Below, piece by piece: positions 1 to 8,558 of a DNA stretch of 64,000 nucleotides. This DNA is from CAYRNY01 sp964425755 (GTDB lineage Bacteria > Chloroflexota > Anaerolineae > Aggregatilineales > Aggregatilineaceae). The translations under genes were made by a program, and so were the position numbers. The notes under the pieces are model-generated. The model was not told the origin of the DNA. It saw nothing but the letters and a program-made list of their open reading frames with translations, and searched no databases. The stretch's first letter is position 1. Each line of letters starts with the position of its first letter. The stretch spans positions 91,677-155,676 of the forward strand of contig CAYRNY010000014.1 of NCBI GenBank assembly GCA_964425755.1. The letters run 5' to 3'.

Positions 1-44
1 AGCTCAACCTTTGGCATGGCGCGGATGTAGTCACGTAACGACAT
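1..44 (-). CDS. Adenosine deaminase family protein, N-terminal fragment (cut by window edge)
   Basis: Only the first 14 complete codons are in the window. Reading leftward from an ATG at 44 gives MSLRDYIRAMPKVE followed by the start of a Leu codon. The string MPKVEL is the usual N-terminal signature of adenosine/AMP deaminases, where it leads into the metal-binding HxH motif, which here lies outside the window. The start is 4 nt downstream of the pyrG stop codon, and a GAGG ribosome binding site lies inside the last pyrG codons, so the two genes are probably co-transcribed. The call rests on a very short stretch. Another amidohydrolase-type enzyme is possible. Confidence 0.6.
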   Translation of the reverse strand, partial: MSLRDYIRAMPKVE

Positions 45-48
45 GGGA

Positions 49-1686
49 TCATGCCTCTGCAGCCGGTTGGGCCGTCTGTTCTTTTGCGTAGGCTATCGCG
101 GCCTTTACGAAGTCGCGGAACAAGGGGTGTGGGCGGTTGGGACGGCTCTGGAATTCTGGATGAAACTGGCTGCCTAGCATGAACGGATGCTCCGTCAGTT
201 CCATGATCTCGACCAGCCGGCCATCCGGGCTGAGGCCGCTAAAGATTGCCCCTGCCTGCTCAAACTGTTCGCGATAGCGATTGTTGAACTCGAAACGGTG
301 CCGGTGGCGCTCGTTCACGATGTCGGTCCGGTAAGCTGCCGCTGCCTTTGACCCGGGGACCAGTGCGCACGGATAGGACCCCAGGCGCATTGTGCCGCCA
401 AGATCGGAGACGTGGTGCTGGTCAGGCATCAGGTCGATCACCGGGTGCTCGCACGACGTATCGTATTCGGTGCTGTTGGCATCGTCCAGCCCCAGGACAT
501 TACGCGCAAACTCAATGCTCATAACCTGCATTCCCAGGCATAACCCCAGGTAAGGGATTCTTCGCGTTCGTGCGAATTGTGCTGCCAGTATCTTTCCTTC
601 CACGCCGCGATAACCGAACCCGCCCGGCACAACGATTCCGCTTACGTTTTCCAGCAAGTGCCAGTGTTTATCCTTTTCAAGGTCTCCGGAATATACCCAA
701 TCAATTTCCAGCTTGTGGTTGTGGTACACGGTGGCATGTTGCAGCGCTTCTTTTACGCTCATGTAGGCGTCGCGCAGCTCGACATATTTGCCCACGATCG
801 CGATGCGCAGCGGCGTTTTCAGCTCCCGCATTTGGCTGATCAGCTTGCGCCAATCGTTCAATTTCGGTTTGGCGTTTTTCACATCAAGCGCCAGTTGCTC
901 GACAATGTAGTCGCCCAGCCCGTGTTTTTCCAACGACAGCGGCACGTCGTAAATGTTGTCGGTAGTCTCCAGCGGGATAACCGCACGCGCCTCTACGTCA
1001 CAGAACAGCGCGATCTTCTCGACAATATCCTGGCTGACCGGGTGATCGGTCCGGGCGATGATCACCTGTGGCTGGATGCCGATCCCCCGCAATTCGCGCA
1101 CGCTGTGTTGGGTAGGTTTGGTCTTGAGTTCGCCTGTTGCACCGATGTGAGGCAGGAACGTGACGTGCACGTAGAGCGTCTTGTCGCGCCCGACGTCGGT
1201 ACGAAGCTGGCGCAACGCTTCGAAGAACGGTTGGCCTTCTATATCCCCGACCGTGCCCCCGACCTCTACAATCACGACATCGGCGTCGTTTTTCTGTCCC
1301 ACCAATGCAACGCGACGCTTGATCTCATTTGTGATGTGTGGGATTACCTGGATCGTGCCGCCCAGATAGTCCCCCCGGCGCTCTTTACTGATCACTTCGG
1401 CGTAGATCTGCCCGGTGGTGACATTGCAGGTCTGGTCAAGGTTTTCATCGATGAAGCGCTCGTAGTGCCCCAGATCGAGGTCTGTTTCGGCCCCGTCCGC
1501 TGTTACAAAGACTTCACCATGCTGGTAAGGACTCATCGTGCCGGGATCGACGTTTAGATACGGGTCGAGTTTCTGGATCGCGACCTTGAGACCGCGTGCT
1601 TTCAGCAGGCGACCAATTGCAGCAGCCGTGACGCCTTTACCGACCGAACTCACGACTCCGCCTGTGCAGAAGATGTACTTGGGCAT
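49..1686 (-). CDS. pyrG: CTP synthase (glutamine-hydrolysing)
   Basis: Makes CTP from UTP, ATP and glutamine-derived ammonia in the cytoplasm, the last step of pyrimidine nucleotide synthesis. The protein has 545 residues, the usual length. The N-terminal synthetase domain has the P-loop GGVVSSVGKG (residues 9-18) and the conserved segment KLDPYLNVDPGTMSPYQHGE (39-58). The C-terminal class I glutamine amidotransferase domain has the nucleophile Cys383 in GLCLGMQ and the His509/Glu511 pair in FHPEF. All catalytic landmarks are intact. The start is the ATG at 1686, giving MPKYIF, as in other family members. The next gene on this strand, an adenosine-deaminase-like gene, begins 4 nt after its stop, so a small nucleotide-metabolism operon is likely. 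Confidence 0.98.
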   Translation of the reverse strand: MPKYIFCTGGVVSSVGKGVTAAAIGRLLKARGLKVAIQKLDPYLNVDPGTMSPYQHGEVFVTADGAETDLDLGHYERFIDENLDQTCNVTTGQIYAEVISKERRGDYLGGTIQVIPHITNEIKRRVALVGQKNDADVVIVEVGGTVGDIEGQPFFEALRQLRTDVGRDKTLYVHVTFLPHIGATGELKTKPTQHSVRELRGIGIQPQVIIARTDHPVSQDIVEKIALFCDVEARAVIPLETTDNIYDVPLSLEKHGLGDYIVEQLALDVKNAKPKLNDWRKLISQMRELKTPLRIAIVGKYVELRDAYMSVKEALQHATVYHNHKLEIDWVYSGDLEKDKHWHLLENVSGIVVPGGFGYRGVEGKILAAQFARTRRIPYLGLCLGMQVMSIEFARNVLGLDDANSTEYDTSCEHPVIDLMPDQHHVSDLGGTMRLGSYPCALVPGSKAAAAYRTDIVNERHRHRFEFNNRYREQFEQAGAIFSGLSPDGRLVEIMELTEHPFMLGSQFHPEFQSRPNRPHPLFRDFVKAAIAYAKEQTAQPAAEA

Positions 1687-1734
1687 GGTGTTCTAGCTAG
1701 CTCCTATGCATCAATGACTCGTGGCATAAAGAGA

Positions 1735-1771
1735 GGCGGGGAGATGAGCTGTCGCTGCTTCGCTCCCCGCC
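1735..1771 (-). terminator. Hairpin between the roadblock gene and pyrG
   Basis: An 8-bp perfect stem, GGCGGGGA (1735-1742) paired with TCCCCGCC (1764-1771), lies just after the stop of the upstream minus-strand gene at 1809. On the minus strand it is followed by a mixed C/T stretch (TCTCTTT) rather than a clean U-tract. Partial termination or an mRNA-stabilising hairpin are both possible. Confidence 0.5.
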
Positions 1772-1808
1772 GCCGTGCGTCGTGTTGGGTTGGTCGCGCG
1801 GTGCGCGT

Positions 1809-2180
1809 TCAGACCAGCTTTTCCAGATCGCTGGCGGCGCGTTTCATGTCCAGGAAAACGAGCCCTAACTTGGCACTCTCGCGGACGAGTGCTGTCAGGA
1901 CCGCTTCTTCCCCGACAGACATCAGGATAACGAAGCCATTGTCGCCACGCACATACACCTGGTCCAGGACGCCTCGCCCCAGTTCGCTTGAAATGCGCTC
2001 GCCAAGCGAAAGCATGGCGGCTGACATGGCCGAGACGCGATCTTCCTCGACACCCGCCGGAAGCGATGACGCCATAATCAACCCGTCTACGCTGACCACC
2101 GCCGAGGCTTCGATATCAGGCGTGCCGGCCTGGAGATCGCGCAAGCGATCGTGCATTAATTCCGTCCGCGATTTCGCCAT
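1809..2180 (-). CDS. Roadblock/LC7 domain protein
   Basis: A 123-residue single-domain roadblock/LC7 protein of the MglB-like type. Bacterial members usually regulate Ras-like small GTPases or act as dimeric scaffolds. The domain spans most of the chain: an initial helix, then the strand AVVSVDGLIMASSLP (around residues 27-41), the helix with ERISSELG, and the strand pair VYVRGDNGFVILMSVGEEAVLTAL. The start has a strong AAAGGAG ribosome binding site 8 nt upstream. No small GTPase gene lies next to it in the window. A divergently transcribed gene starting at 2621 carries a second roadblock-like domain fused to a receiver-like domain, which suggests a shared pathway. No partner can be named from sequence alone. 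Confidence 0.85.
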   Translation of the reverse strand: MAKSRTELMHDRLRDLQAGTPDIEASAVVSVDGLIMASSLPAGVEEDRVSAMSAAMLSLGERISSELGRGVLDQVYVRGDNGFVILMSVGEEAVLTALVRESAKLGLVFLDMKRAASDLEKLV

Positions 2181-2620
2181 GGAACGTGCTCCTTTCCCGT
2201 TTGGGGACCTGGCAAATTAGGTGGTAGTTTTCAAATAAGCACACAGAAAATGATTGGCTTGCCAGATCACCACAAGTGTACACCAATCATGCAAATGCTG
2301 CATCATCAAGCGGTCTGGCGCGTCTATGCGTGATGCTCCGCCAAAGGCATCTGCTTAGCCCCGTAGCCGCGTTGATTATACCATACCGTGGTTTGTAACC
2401 CTATGGTCGACTCCTCTTCTGTTTCTCCGCTACAATAGGGAGCAGGTAAGGCCACGGCTGAACGTTGCGAGCGCTGGCTGCGTTTCAATTGGTTGCACGC
2501 AGTTCCAAATTCGTTAAGATAGAGTGAAAAGTGATCGTTGCCCGGTCTGGTCTTCACAGGCCAGCGGGGTATAATTAAACCATCGTGGCCAATGTATCAA
2601 CGAGACACAGGTGAAAAACC
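2181..2620. other. Divergent intergenic region with promoter-like elements
   Basis: These 440 bases separate two divergent roadblock-type genes. A perfect minus-strand TATAAT (plus-strand ATTATA at 2375-2380) could serve the 2180 gene, and a plus-strand TATAAT at 2570-2575 could serve the 2621 gene. A further TACAAT lies at 2431-2436. The small open frames here have no recognisable domain or ribosome binding site, and I do not call them genes. Confidence 0.5.
2570..2575 (+). promoter_or_regulatory. -10 element for the receiver-roadblock gene
   Basis: A perfect TATAAT lies 45 nt upstream of the ATG at 2621. No good -35 hexamer sits at 17 nt, so this is either a weak or activator-dependent promoter, or coincidence. 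Confidence 0.4.
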
Positions 2621-3742
2621 ATGCCTTCGGTTCCTCGTATCGTCATTGTAGACGCGGCTGGCGAAGTCGGGCGTATTGTGCGCGGCGCGTTGACGCTGAT
2701 GAATCGTCATTGTATCCTGGTCGAGGTCCCCTCACCGGAAGACGCACTCGAAGAGATCGCTAGCTCAAACGTCGACCTGGTTGTGACGGCATACCGGCTG
2801 CCCGGCGAGGTGCATGGATTTGACCTGGCAAATCAGATCGTCCACGAGTCGCTAGAAACACCTGTGATCGTGGTAGCGCAGGAGCACGATCCCCGGCCTG
2901 AGAACCCTGATGATCTGCCTTTCCAATATTTCGTGCGTCCGGTTGCCGAGCGTTTTCTGTACGGGTTGCGTGTCGCGCTTGACGGCGAACCGGCAGCGCT
3001 TCCCGAGGTCGATAGCGCTGTGTCGAGTCTCGAACCAAGCCCGATCCCGGCGCTCGATCTTGACCCGGTGCGCGAGGTGGTTGTTGGCCTGATGCGCGAT
3101 GTCGGCGCGATGGGAATCATTCTCGCCGATCGCACTGGGCGCGTATTGATTGACGAAGGCGCAACCGGATACATCGACCGCGAGACAATGGCGGCTGTTA
3201 TGGGCCCGATGTTCGCCCGAATTGCCGACATTGGTCCGTTGCTTGGCGACAGCGCCTGGGCCATGCATTACTACAATGGCGAACGGCTGGATGTTTACGG
3301 TTTGGCGCTTGGGGTACATTATTTGTTGGGTCTGATCTTCGAAGGCGCGAACCGGCGTGCAATGGCGGCGGTGATGCTCTACGGTCGTAAGGCCGCAGAC
3401 CAGATCATCGACATGATCGGTGAAGACGCCTACCGCCTGCACCCACAACAAGAGGCCATACTGCCGGATGAGACGTCCTCTCCAGCGGCAGCCGAGACGC
3501 TCGCACCGCAGGCCCCGGAACAGGAACCGAAGGCGGATGAGGCTGAAATGGTCGCGCCGGCACTCGAACCGGTGCCGGATCTGGACGTTGATGCACTGTT
3601 TGGGCAAGGGATTGACGAGTCGCAAGCCGATTCGTTATTCGATCCGGATGAGTTGAGCGAACTGGCGGCATCGATCGACGGCGATGATGACGCACACGTT
3701 GGTTACGATGAAGCGATCGATATGGGGATTCTAGACGACTGA
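2621..3742 (+). CDS. Degenerate receiver domain fused to a roadblock-like domain and an acidic tail
   Basis: 373 residues in three parts. Residues 5-120 have the alternating pattern of a CheY-like receiver (PRIVIVDAAGEVGRIV, then VDLVVTAYRLP, then PVIVVAQ). The usual phospho-acceptor Asp is replaced by Thr56, only one acidic residue of the N-terminal pocket remains, and the conserved Lys is Arg106 in FVRPV. Phosphorylation therefore looks unlikely. Residues about 147-260 resemble a roadblock/LC7 fold (GIILADRTGRVLIDEGA, a helix-rich middle, LDVYGLALGVHYLLGLIF). Residues 280-373 are Pro/Glu/Asp-rich and probably disordered. The gene is divergent from a stand-alone roadblock gene. I infer a signalling scaffold or GTPase regulator; the partner is unknown. 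Confidence 0.7.
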   Translation: MPSVPRIVIVDAAGEVGRIVRGALTLMNRHCILVEVPSPEDALEEIASSNVDLVVTAYRLPGEVHGFDLANQIVHESLETPVIVVAQEHDPRPENPDDLPFQYFVRPVAERFLYGLRVALDGEPAALPEVDSAVSSLEPSPIPALDLDPVREVVVGLMRDVGAMGIILADRTGRVLIDEGATGYIDRETMAAVMGPMFARIADIGPLLGDSAWAMHYYNGERLDVYGLALGVHYLLGLIFEGANRRAMAAVMLYGRKAADQIIDMIGEDAYRLHPQQEAILPDETSSPAAAETLAPQAPEQEPKADEAEMVAPALEPVPDLDVDALFGQGIDESQADSLFDPDELSELAASIDGDDDAHVGYDEAIDMGILDD

Positions 3743-3956
3743 TATACGGTGTCACAATCCACAACAGAATAGCGCGCCGTGAAACCGCGTGGCACATTCT
3801 TCGTAGTCGCTCATCAATCGCTCGGTTTGGTGGGCGGCTTTGATTCGAAGTATATTTACGTGTGGTATGTTGCGCTGACGCGCGACCTTGTAACGTAACA
3901 AATTTAACGTCCGCACCGTGTAAGTTAGAGCGAATGAATCTTATGGAGACAGAATT

Positions 3957-5729
<1,773 letters not shown>

Positions 5730-5762
5730 CTGGCGACTCCGGTTGTTCCGGATCATATCCCT

Positions 5763-5818
5763 TGTGGTATAGTACATACACCGGGTTGGCCCAACCCGGT
5801 GTATGTCTGTGGTATAGT
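5763..5818. repeat. Perfect 16-bp inverted repeat flanked by 11-bp direct repeats
   Basis: Positions 5774-5789 (ACATACACCGGGTTGG) and 5791-5806 are perfect inverted repeats around a single central base. The identical 11-mer TGTGGTATAGT lies on each side, at 5763-5773 and 5808-5818. Each 11-mer contains TATAGT, a possible -10 element. The structure sits between the fhs stop and the next start. No T-tract follows, so it is not a standard intrinsic terminator. An operator, a transcript-end hairpin or a small mobile repeat are all possible. Confidence 0.85.
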
Positions 5819-5836
5819 GAGTGGTGAAGGTGGTAT

Positions 5837-7213
5837 ATGTCGGAGTTGGACGCACAATTTAATCGGGCAGTCGCCGCGTACAAAGCCGGGAACAAGCATG
5901 AAGCCCGCGAGTTGTTGTTGGACGTTGTCGAACAAGACGAACGCCACGAACAGGCGTGGTTGTACTTGAGCGCGCTGGTAACTACACTGGATGAACAGCA
6001 GATTTGCCTGGAAAATGTGCTGGCGATCAATCCCGATAATCAGCGCGCAAAGAAGGGGCTGGAAAAAGTAAACGAGCAGATTGCTGCCCGCGACCAGCGC
6101 GCGGGAGCAGGGGGCTTGTCGGAAGCTGCCCCGTCGCAACAGCCGCAGCACTCACCATCCGGTGAGAGCGCGGCTTCGCCGTTCGACTCGCTGTCCTGGG
6201 ACTCGATACCCGCGCCTTCCGCGACAGACAGCGGTGCCGGGGAGTTGTCCCCGATTGGTGCGGAGTTCAGTGACACATCGGGGGACAGCTTGATCGAGCA
6301 AAGCGCTTCCGGTGGATTTCCATCGTTTGATAGTCTTGATCCTCCGGATGAATCGCTCTCAACGTCCGAACAGCCAATGGAATGGCTGAATGATGGCCCG
6401 GCTTCAGCACCGCCAGAAGACGTTCCCCCCTCCACCTCTCCAACAAGCGTGGATTGGGGCACCGGTAACGAACCAGCTACCTATGGCAGCGGGCAAAACG
6501 TTGGACTTCCCTCTGAACAGCAGTACGATGAGTGGGTCAAGGGCTTGAACATCGAAGCGTCGGGACCGGGTGCCGGGCTGCCGGAGATGCCGGACATTGA
6601 TTTCGCGCCCGGTCAGGAGGACCAGGCCGCGTTTGCAATGGATGATTCCGGTCCGTTTGGCGAAACGAACTATATGCTTGATGATGAGCCTGCGTTTCCT
6701 GCGCCGTCTGAAGAGCCGGAATCTGGCGCGTTTGGTGGCGGCGTCGCTGGCTGGGATAATGAGGCGGCGGTGGAAGCAGCACCTGACGCGCCCTCGTTTG
6801 CCGGGTTCGAGGGCCCCGAAACCCAGTTTGATGAGGAAGCCGGAACAGCGGAAGCGGGACACGTATTCAAACCGGATGCGCTGTACGGGGTTGATGCTGA
6901 CGATTACGCCGCCGATGTGACGCCATTTGATGAAGCGGCGCAAGCAGGTGACACTGCGCCTGGGCAGCCAAGTGATGACTTGAGCGACCTCGATTTTTCC
7001 TTTGACGATCTCGACGACGCGCCGGCTGATACCGGGGGCGGCGCGGGTGGTGCATCGGCTGCCGCTGCGGCGGCCAATTATGCGCGTTATTTCGCCATGA
7101 TCCCCGACGATATCGAGCCTAAGGGCAGTGTGGCGCGGCGTGTGCTGTTATGGATGGGGATTCTGTTGCTGGTTGCGCTCAATGCCCTATCATTTGGCTG
7201 GCTGCTGATGTGA
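5837..7213 (+). CDS. TPR protein with long acidic region and C-terminal membrane anchor
   Basis: 458 residues. Residues 1-80 form tetratricopeptide-type helices (MSELDAQFNRAVAAYKAGNKHEARELL, then QAWLYLSALVTTLDEQQICLENVLAINPDNQRAKKGLEKV). Residues 85-410 are low-complexity and rich in Pro, Ser, Gly, Asp and Glu, probably disordered. The C-terminus has a short positively charged stretch (KGSVARRV) followed by one hydrophobic helix ending in NALSFGWLLM, so it is likely a tail-anchored inner membrane protein with its bulk in the cytoplasm. The role is unknown; a scaffold for protein assembly at the membrane is an inference. The start has a GAAGGTGG site. An intrinsic terminator follows at 7266-7290. 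Confidence 0.75.
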   Translation: MSELDAQFNRAVAAYKAGNKHEARELLLDVVEQDERHEQAWLYLSALVTTLDEQQICLENVLAINPDNQRAKKGLEKVNEQIAARDQRAGAGGLSEAAPSQQPQHSPSGESAASPFDSLSWDSIPAPSATDSGAGELSPIGAEFSDTSGDSLIEQSASGGFPSFDSLDPPDESLSTSEQPMEWLNDGPASAPPEDVPPSTSPTSVDWGTGNEPATYGSGQNVGLPSEQQYDEWVKGLNIEASGPGAGLPEMPDIDFAPGQEDQAAFAMDDSGPFGETNYMLDDEPAFPAPSEEPESGAFGGGVAGWDNEAAVEAAPDAPSFAGFEGPETQFDEEAGTAEAGHVFKPDALYGVDADDYAADVTPFDEAAQAGDTAPGQPSDDLSDLDFSFDDLDDAPADTGGGAGGASAAAAAANYARYFAMIPDDIEPKGSVARRVLLWMGILLLVALNALSFGWLLM

Positions 7214-7229
7214 TTGTGTTATCTGTGCT

Positions 7230-7245
7230 GCTGCTAGCTAGCAGC
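7230..7245. repeat. 16-bp perfect palindrome
   Basis: GCTGCTAGCTAGCAGC is its own reverse complement. It lies 17 nt after the stop of the TPR gene and before a terminator hairpin. It could be a protein-binding site or part of the transcript end. Confidence 0.6.
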
Positions 7246-7265
7246 TTGAGAGGGGATGTTTATCG

Positions 7266-7290
7266 GGCGTTGTGCGAGCAACGCCTTTTT
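7266..7290 (+). terminator. Intrinsic terminator after the TPR gene
   Basis: A 7-bp stem, GGCGTTG (7266-7272) with CAACGCC (7279-7285), a TGCGAG loop and five Ts directly after. It lies only 30 nt upstream of the first moeA start, so it could also attenuate read-through into the moeA pair. Confidence 0.85.
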
Positions 7291-7319
7291 CCTGCAGGTG
7301 GAGTTAAGGGTGATTGTCA

Positions 7320-8558
7320 ATGACTACCGAGTTTTTCAACGTGTTGCCGCCCGATCAAGCATTGGCCGCGTGGTGGGAGCACGTGACGCACTGTCCGGCG
7401 GTCGAGCATGTCGCGACGCGCGCGGCATTGGGACGTGTTACGGCGGAAACCGTGACCAGTCCCGAGACGTTACCCGCTTTCCGCCGGTCGTCCGTGGATG
7501 GCTATGCGGTTCGCGCTGCCGATACGTTTGGTGCGTCGGAAACGCTGCCGGCGTATCTGCGGTTGGTCGGGGAAGTGCCGATGGGAAAGCGTGCGACGGT
7601 GGATGTAGGCTCGGCAGAAGCCGTGTTGATCCATACAGGTGGGATGCTGCCGGACAGCGCCGACGCGGTGGTGATGGTCGAGCATACGCAGGCGGTGGAT
7701 GCGAACGAGATCGAGATACTGCGACCGGTTGCTGCAGGTGAAAACGTGATTCAGGTCGGTGAAGATGTTACAACTGGTGATGTAATTCTTCCTGCGGGGC
7801 ACCGCGTGCAGCCGCAGGACGTCGGTGCACTGCTGGCGCTGGGGCTGGCACGTGATATTCCCGTGGTGCGCCGCCCGCGCGTGAGCTTGTTCTCGACCGG
7901 AGACGAGCTTGTGCTGCCGGACACGCGCGAATTGCAGCCCGGGCAAATTCGCGATATCAATAGCAGCACGATCTGGGCACTGTGCGAGCGCGCCGGTGCG
8001 GAAGCCCGCATTCACGGCATCGTGCCGGACCGGCCAGAAGCACTCTACGCGGCGTTATCCGAGGCGCTGCCCGATGCCGATATGCTGGTTGTGACGGCAG
8101 GCAGCAGCGTCAGTGTGCGTGACATGACAGCCGCGACGATCAACCGGATGGGCGAACCGGGCGTGTTGGTGCATGGCGTCGCGGCACGGCCCGGCAAACC
8201 GACGATCCTGGCGGTTGTGGAGGGCAAGCCGGTGATCGGGTTGCCGGGAAACCCGGTATCGGCACTGGTGATGTTCACGTTATTCGGCGTCCCGGCGATC
8301 GTGCGCTTGTTGGGTGCGACCATGCCCCGCCAGGCACGTGTGACGGCCCGGCTGTCTGTGAACGTCCCCTCGGTTGCGGGGCGCGAGGATTACGTCCCGG
8401 TGCGGCTTGTGGATCGCGACGATGATGTGTGGGCCGAACCGGTATTCGGCAAGAGCAACCTCATATTCACGCTGGTCGGCGCAGATGGGCTGCTGAAAGT
8501 TCCGCTGAATGCAGGCGGGCTGTATGAGGGGGCTACCGGGGAGGTTGTGCTGTTCTGA
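7320..8558 (+). CDS. moeA: Molybdopterin molybdenumtransferase (MoeA), first copy
   Basis: Inserts molybdate or tungstate into adenylylated molybdopterin, the last step of the cofactor pathway. About 412 residues with the MoeA N-, middle and C-terminal domains: RRSSVDGYAVRAADT (the conserved SxxDGYA motif), VHTGG-type loop IHTGGMLPDSADAVVMVE, STGDELV, and GLPGNPVSALVMF near the end. The MPT-binding loop, usually GGVSVGD, reads AGSSVSVRDM here. I chose the ATG at 7320 because AAGGG lies 9 nt upstream; a TTG two codons earlier is possible. The stop overlaps the start of a second moeA by one base, so the two are translationally linked. The paired arrangement is common where both Mo and W enzymes are made, and a tungsten-type aldehyde oxidoreductase is encoded at 20.9 kb. 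Confidence 0.93.
   Translation: MTTEFFNVLPPDQALAAWWEHVTHCPAVEHVATRAALGRVTAETVTSPETLPAFRRSSVDGYAVRAADTFGASETLPAYLRLVGEVPMGKRATVDVGSAEAVLIHTGGMLPDSADAVVMVEHTQAVDANEIEILRPVAAGENVIQVGEDVTTGDVILPAGHRVQPQDVGALLALGLARDIPVVRRPRVSLFSTGDELVLPDTRELQPGQIRDINSSTIWALCERAGAEARIHGIVPDRPEALYAALSEALPDADMLVVTAGSSVSVRDMTAATINRMGEPGVLVHGVAARPGKPTILAVVEGKPVIGLPGNPVSALVMFTLFGVPAIVRLLGATMPRQARVTARLSVNVPSVAGREDYVPVRLVDRDDDVWAEPVFGKSNLIFTLVGADGLLKVPLNAGGLYEGATGEVVLF

Noticed and set aside
577..1557. 326-codon frame on the plus strand across pyrG
   Set aside because: Fully antisense to an intact CTP synthase gene with all motifs. It has no recognisable domain; long antisense frames are expected in GC-rich coding sequence.
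2324..2557. 77-codon minus-strand frame in the divergent region
   Set aside because: No ribosome binding site or domain, and it overlaps promoter-like elements.
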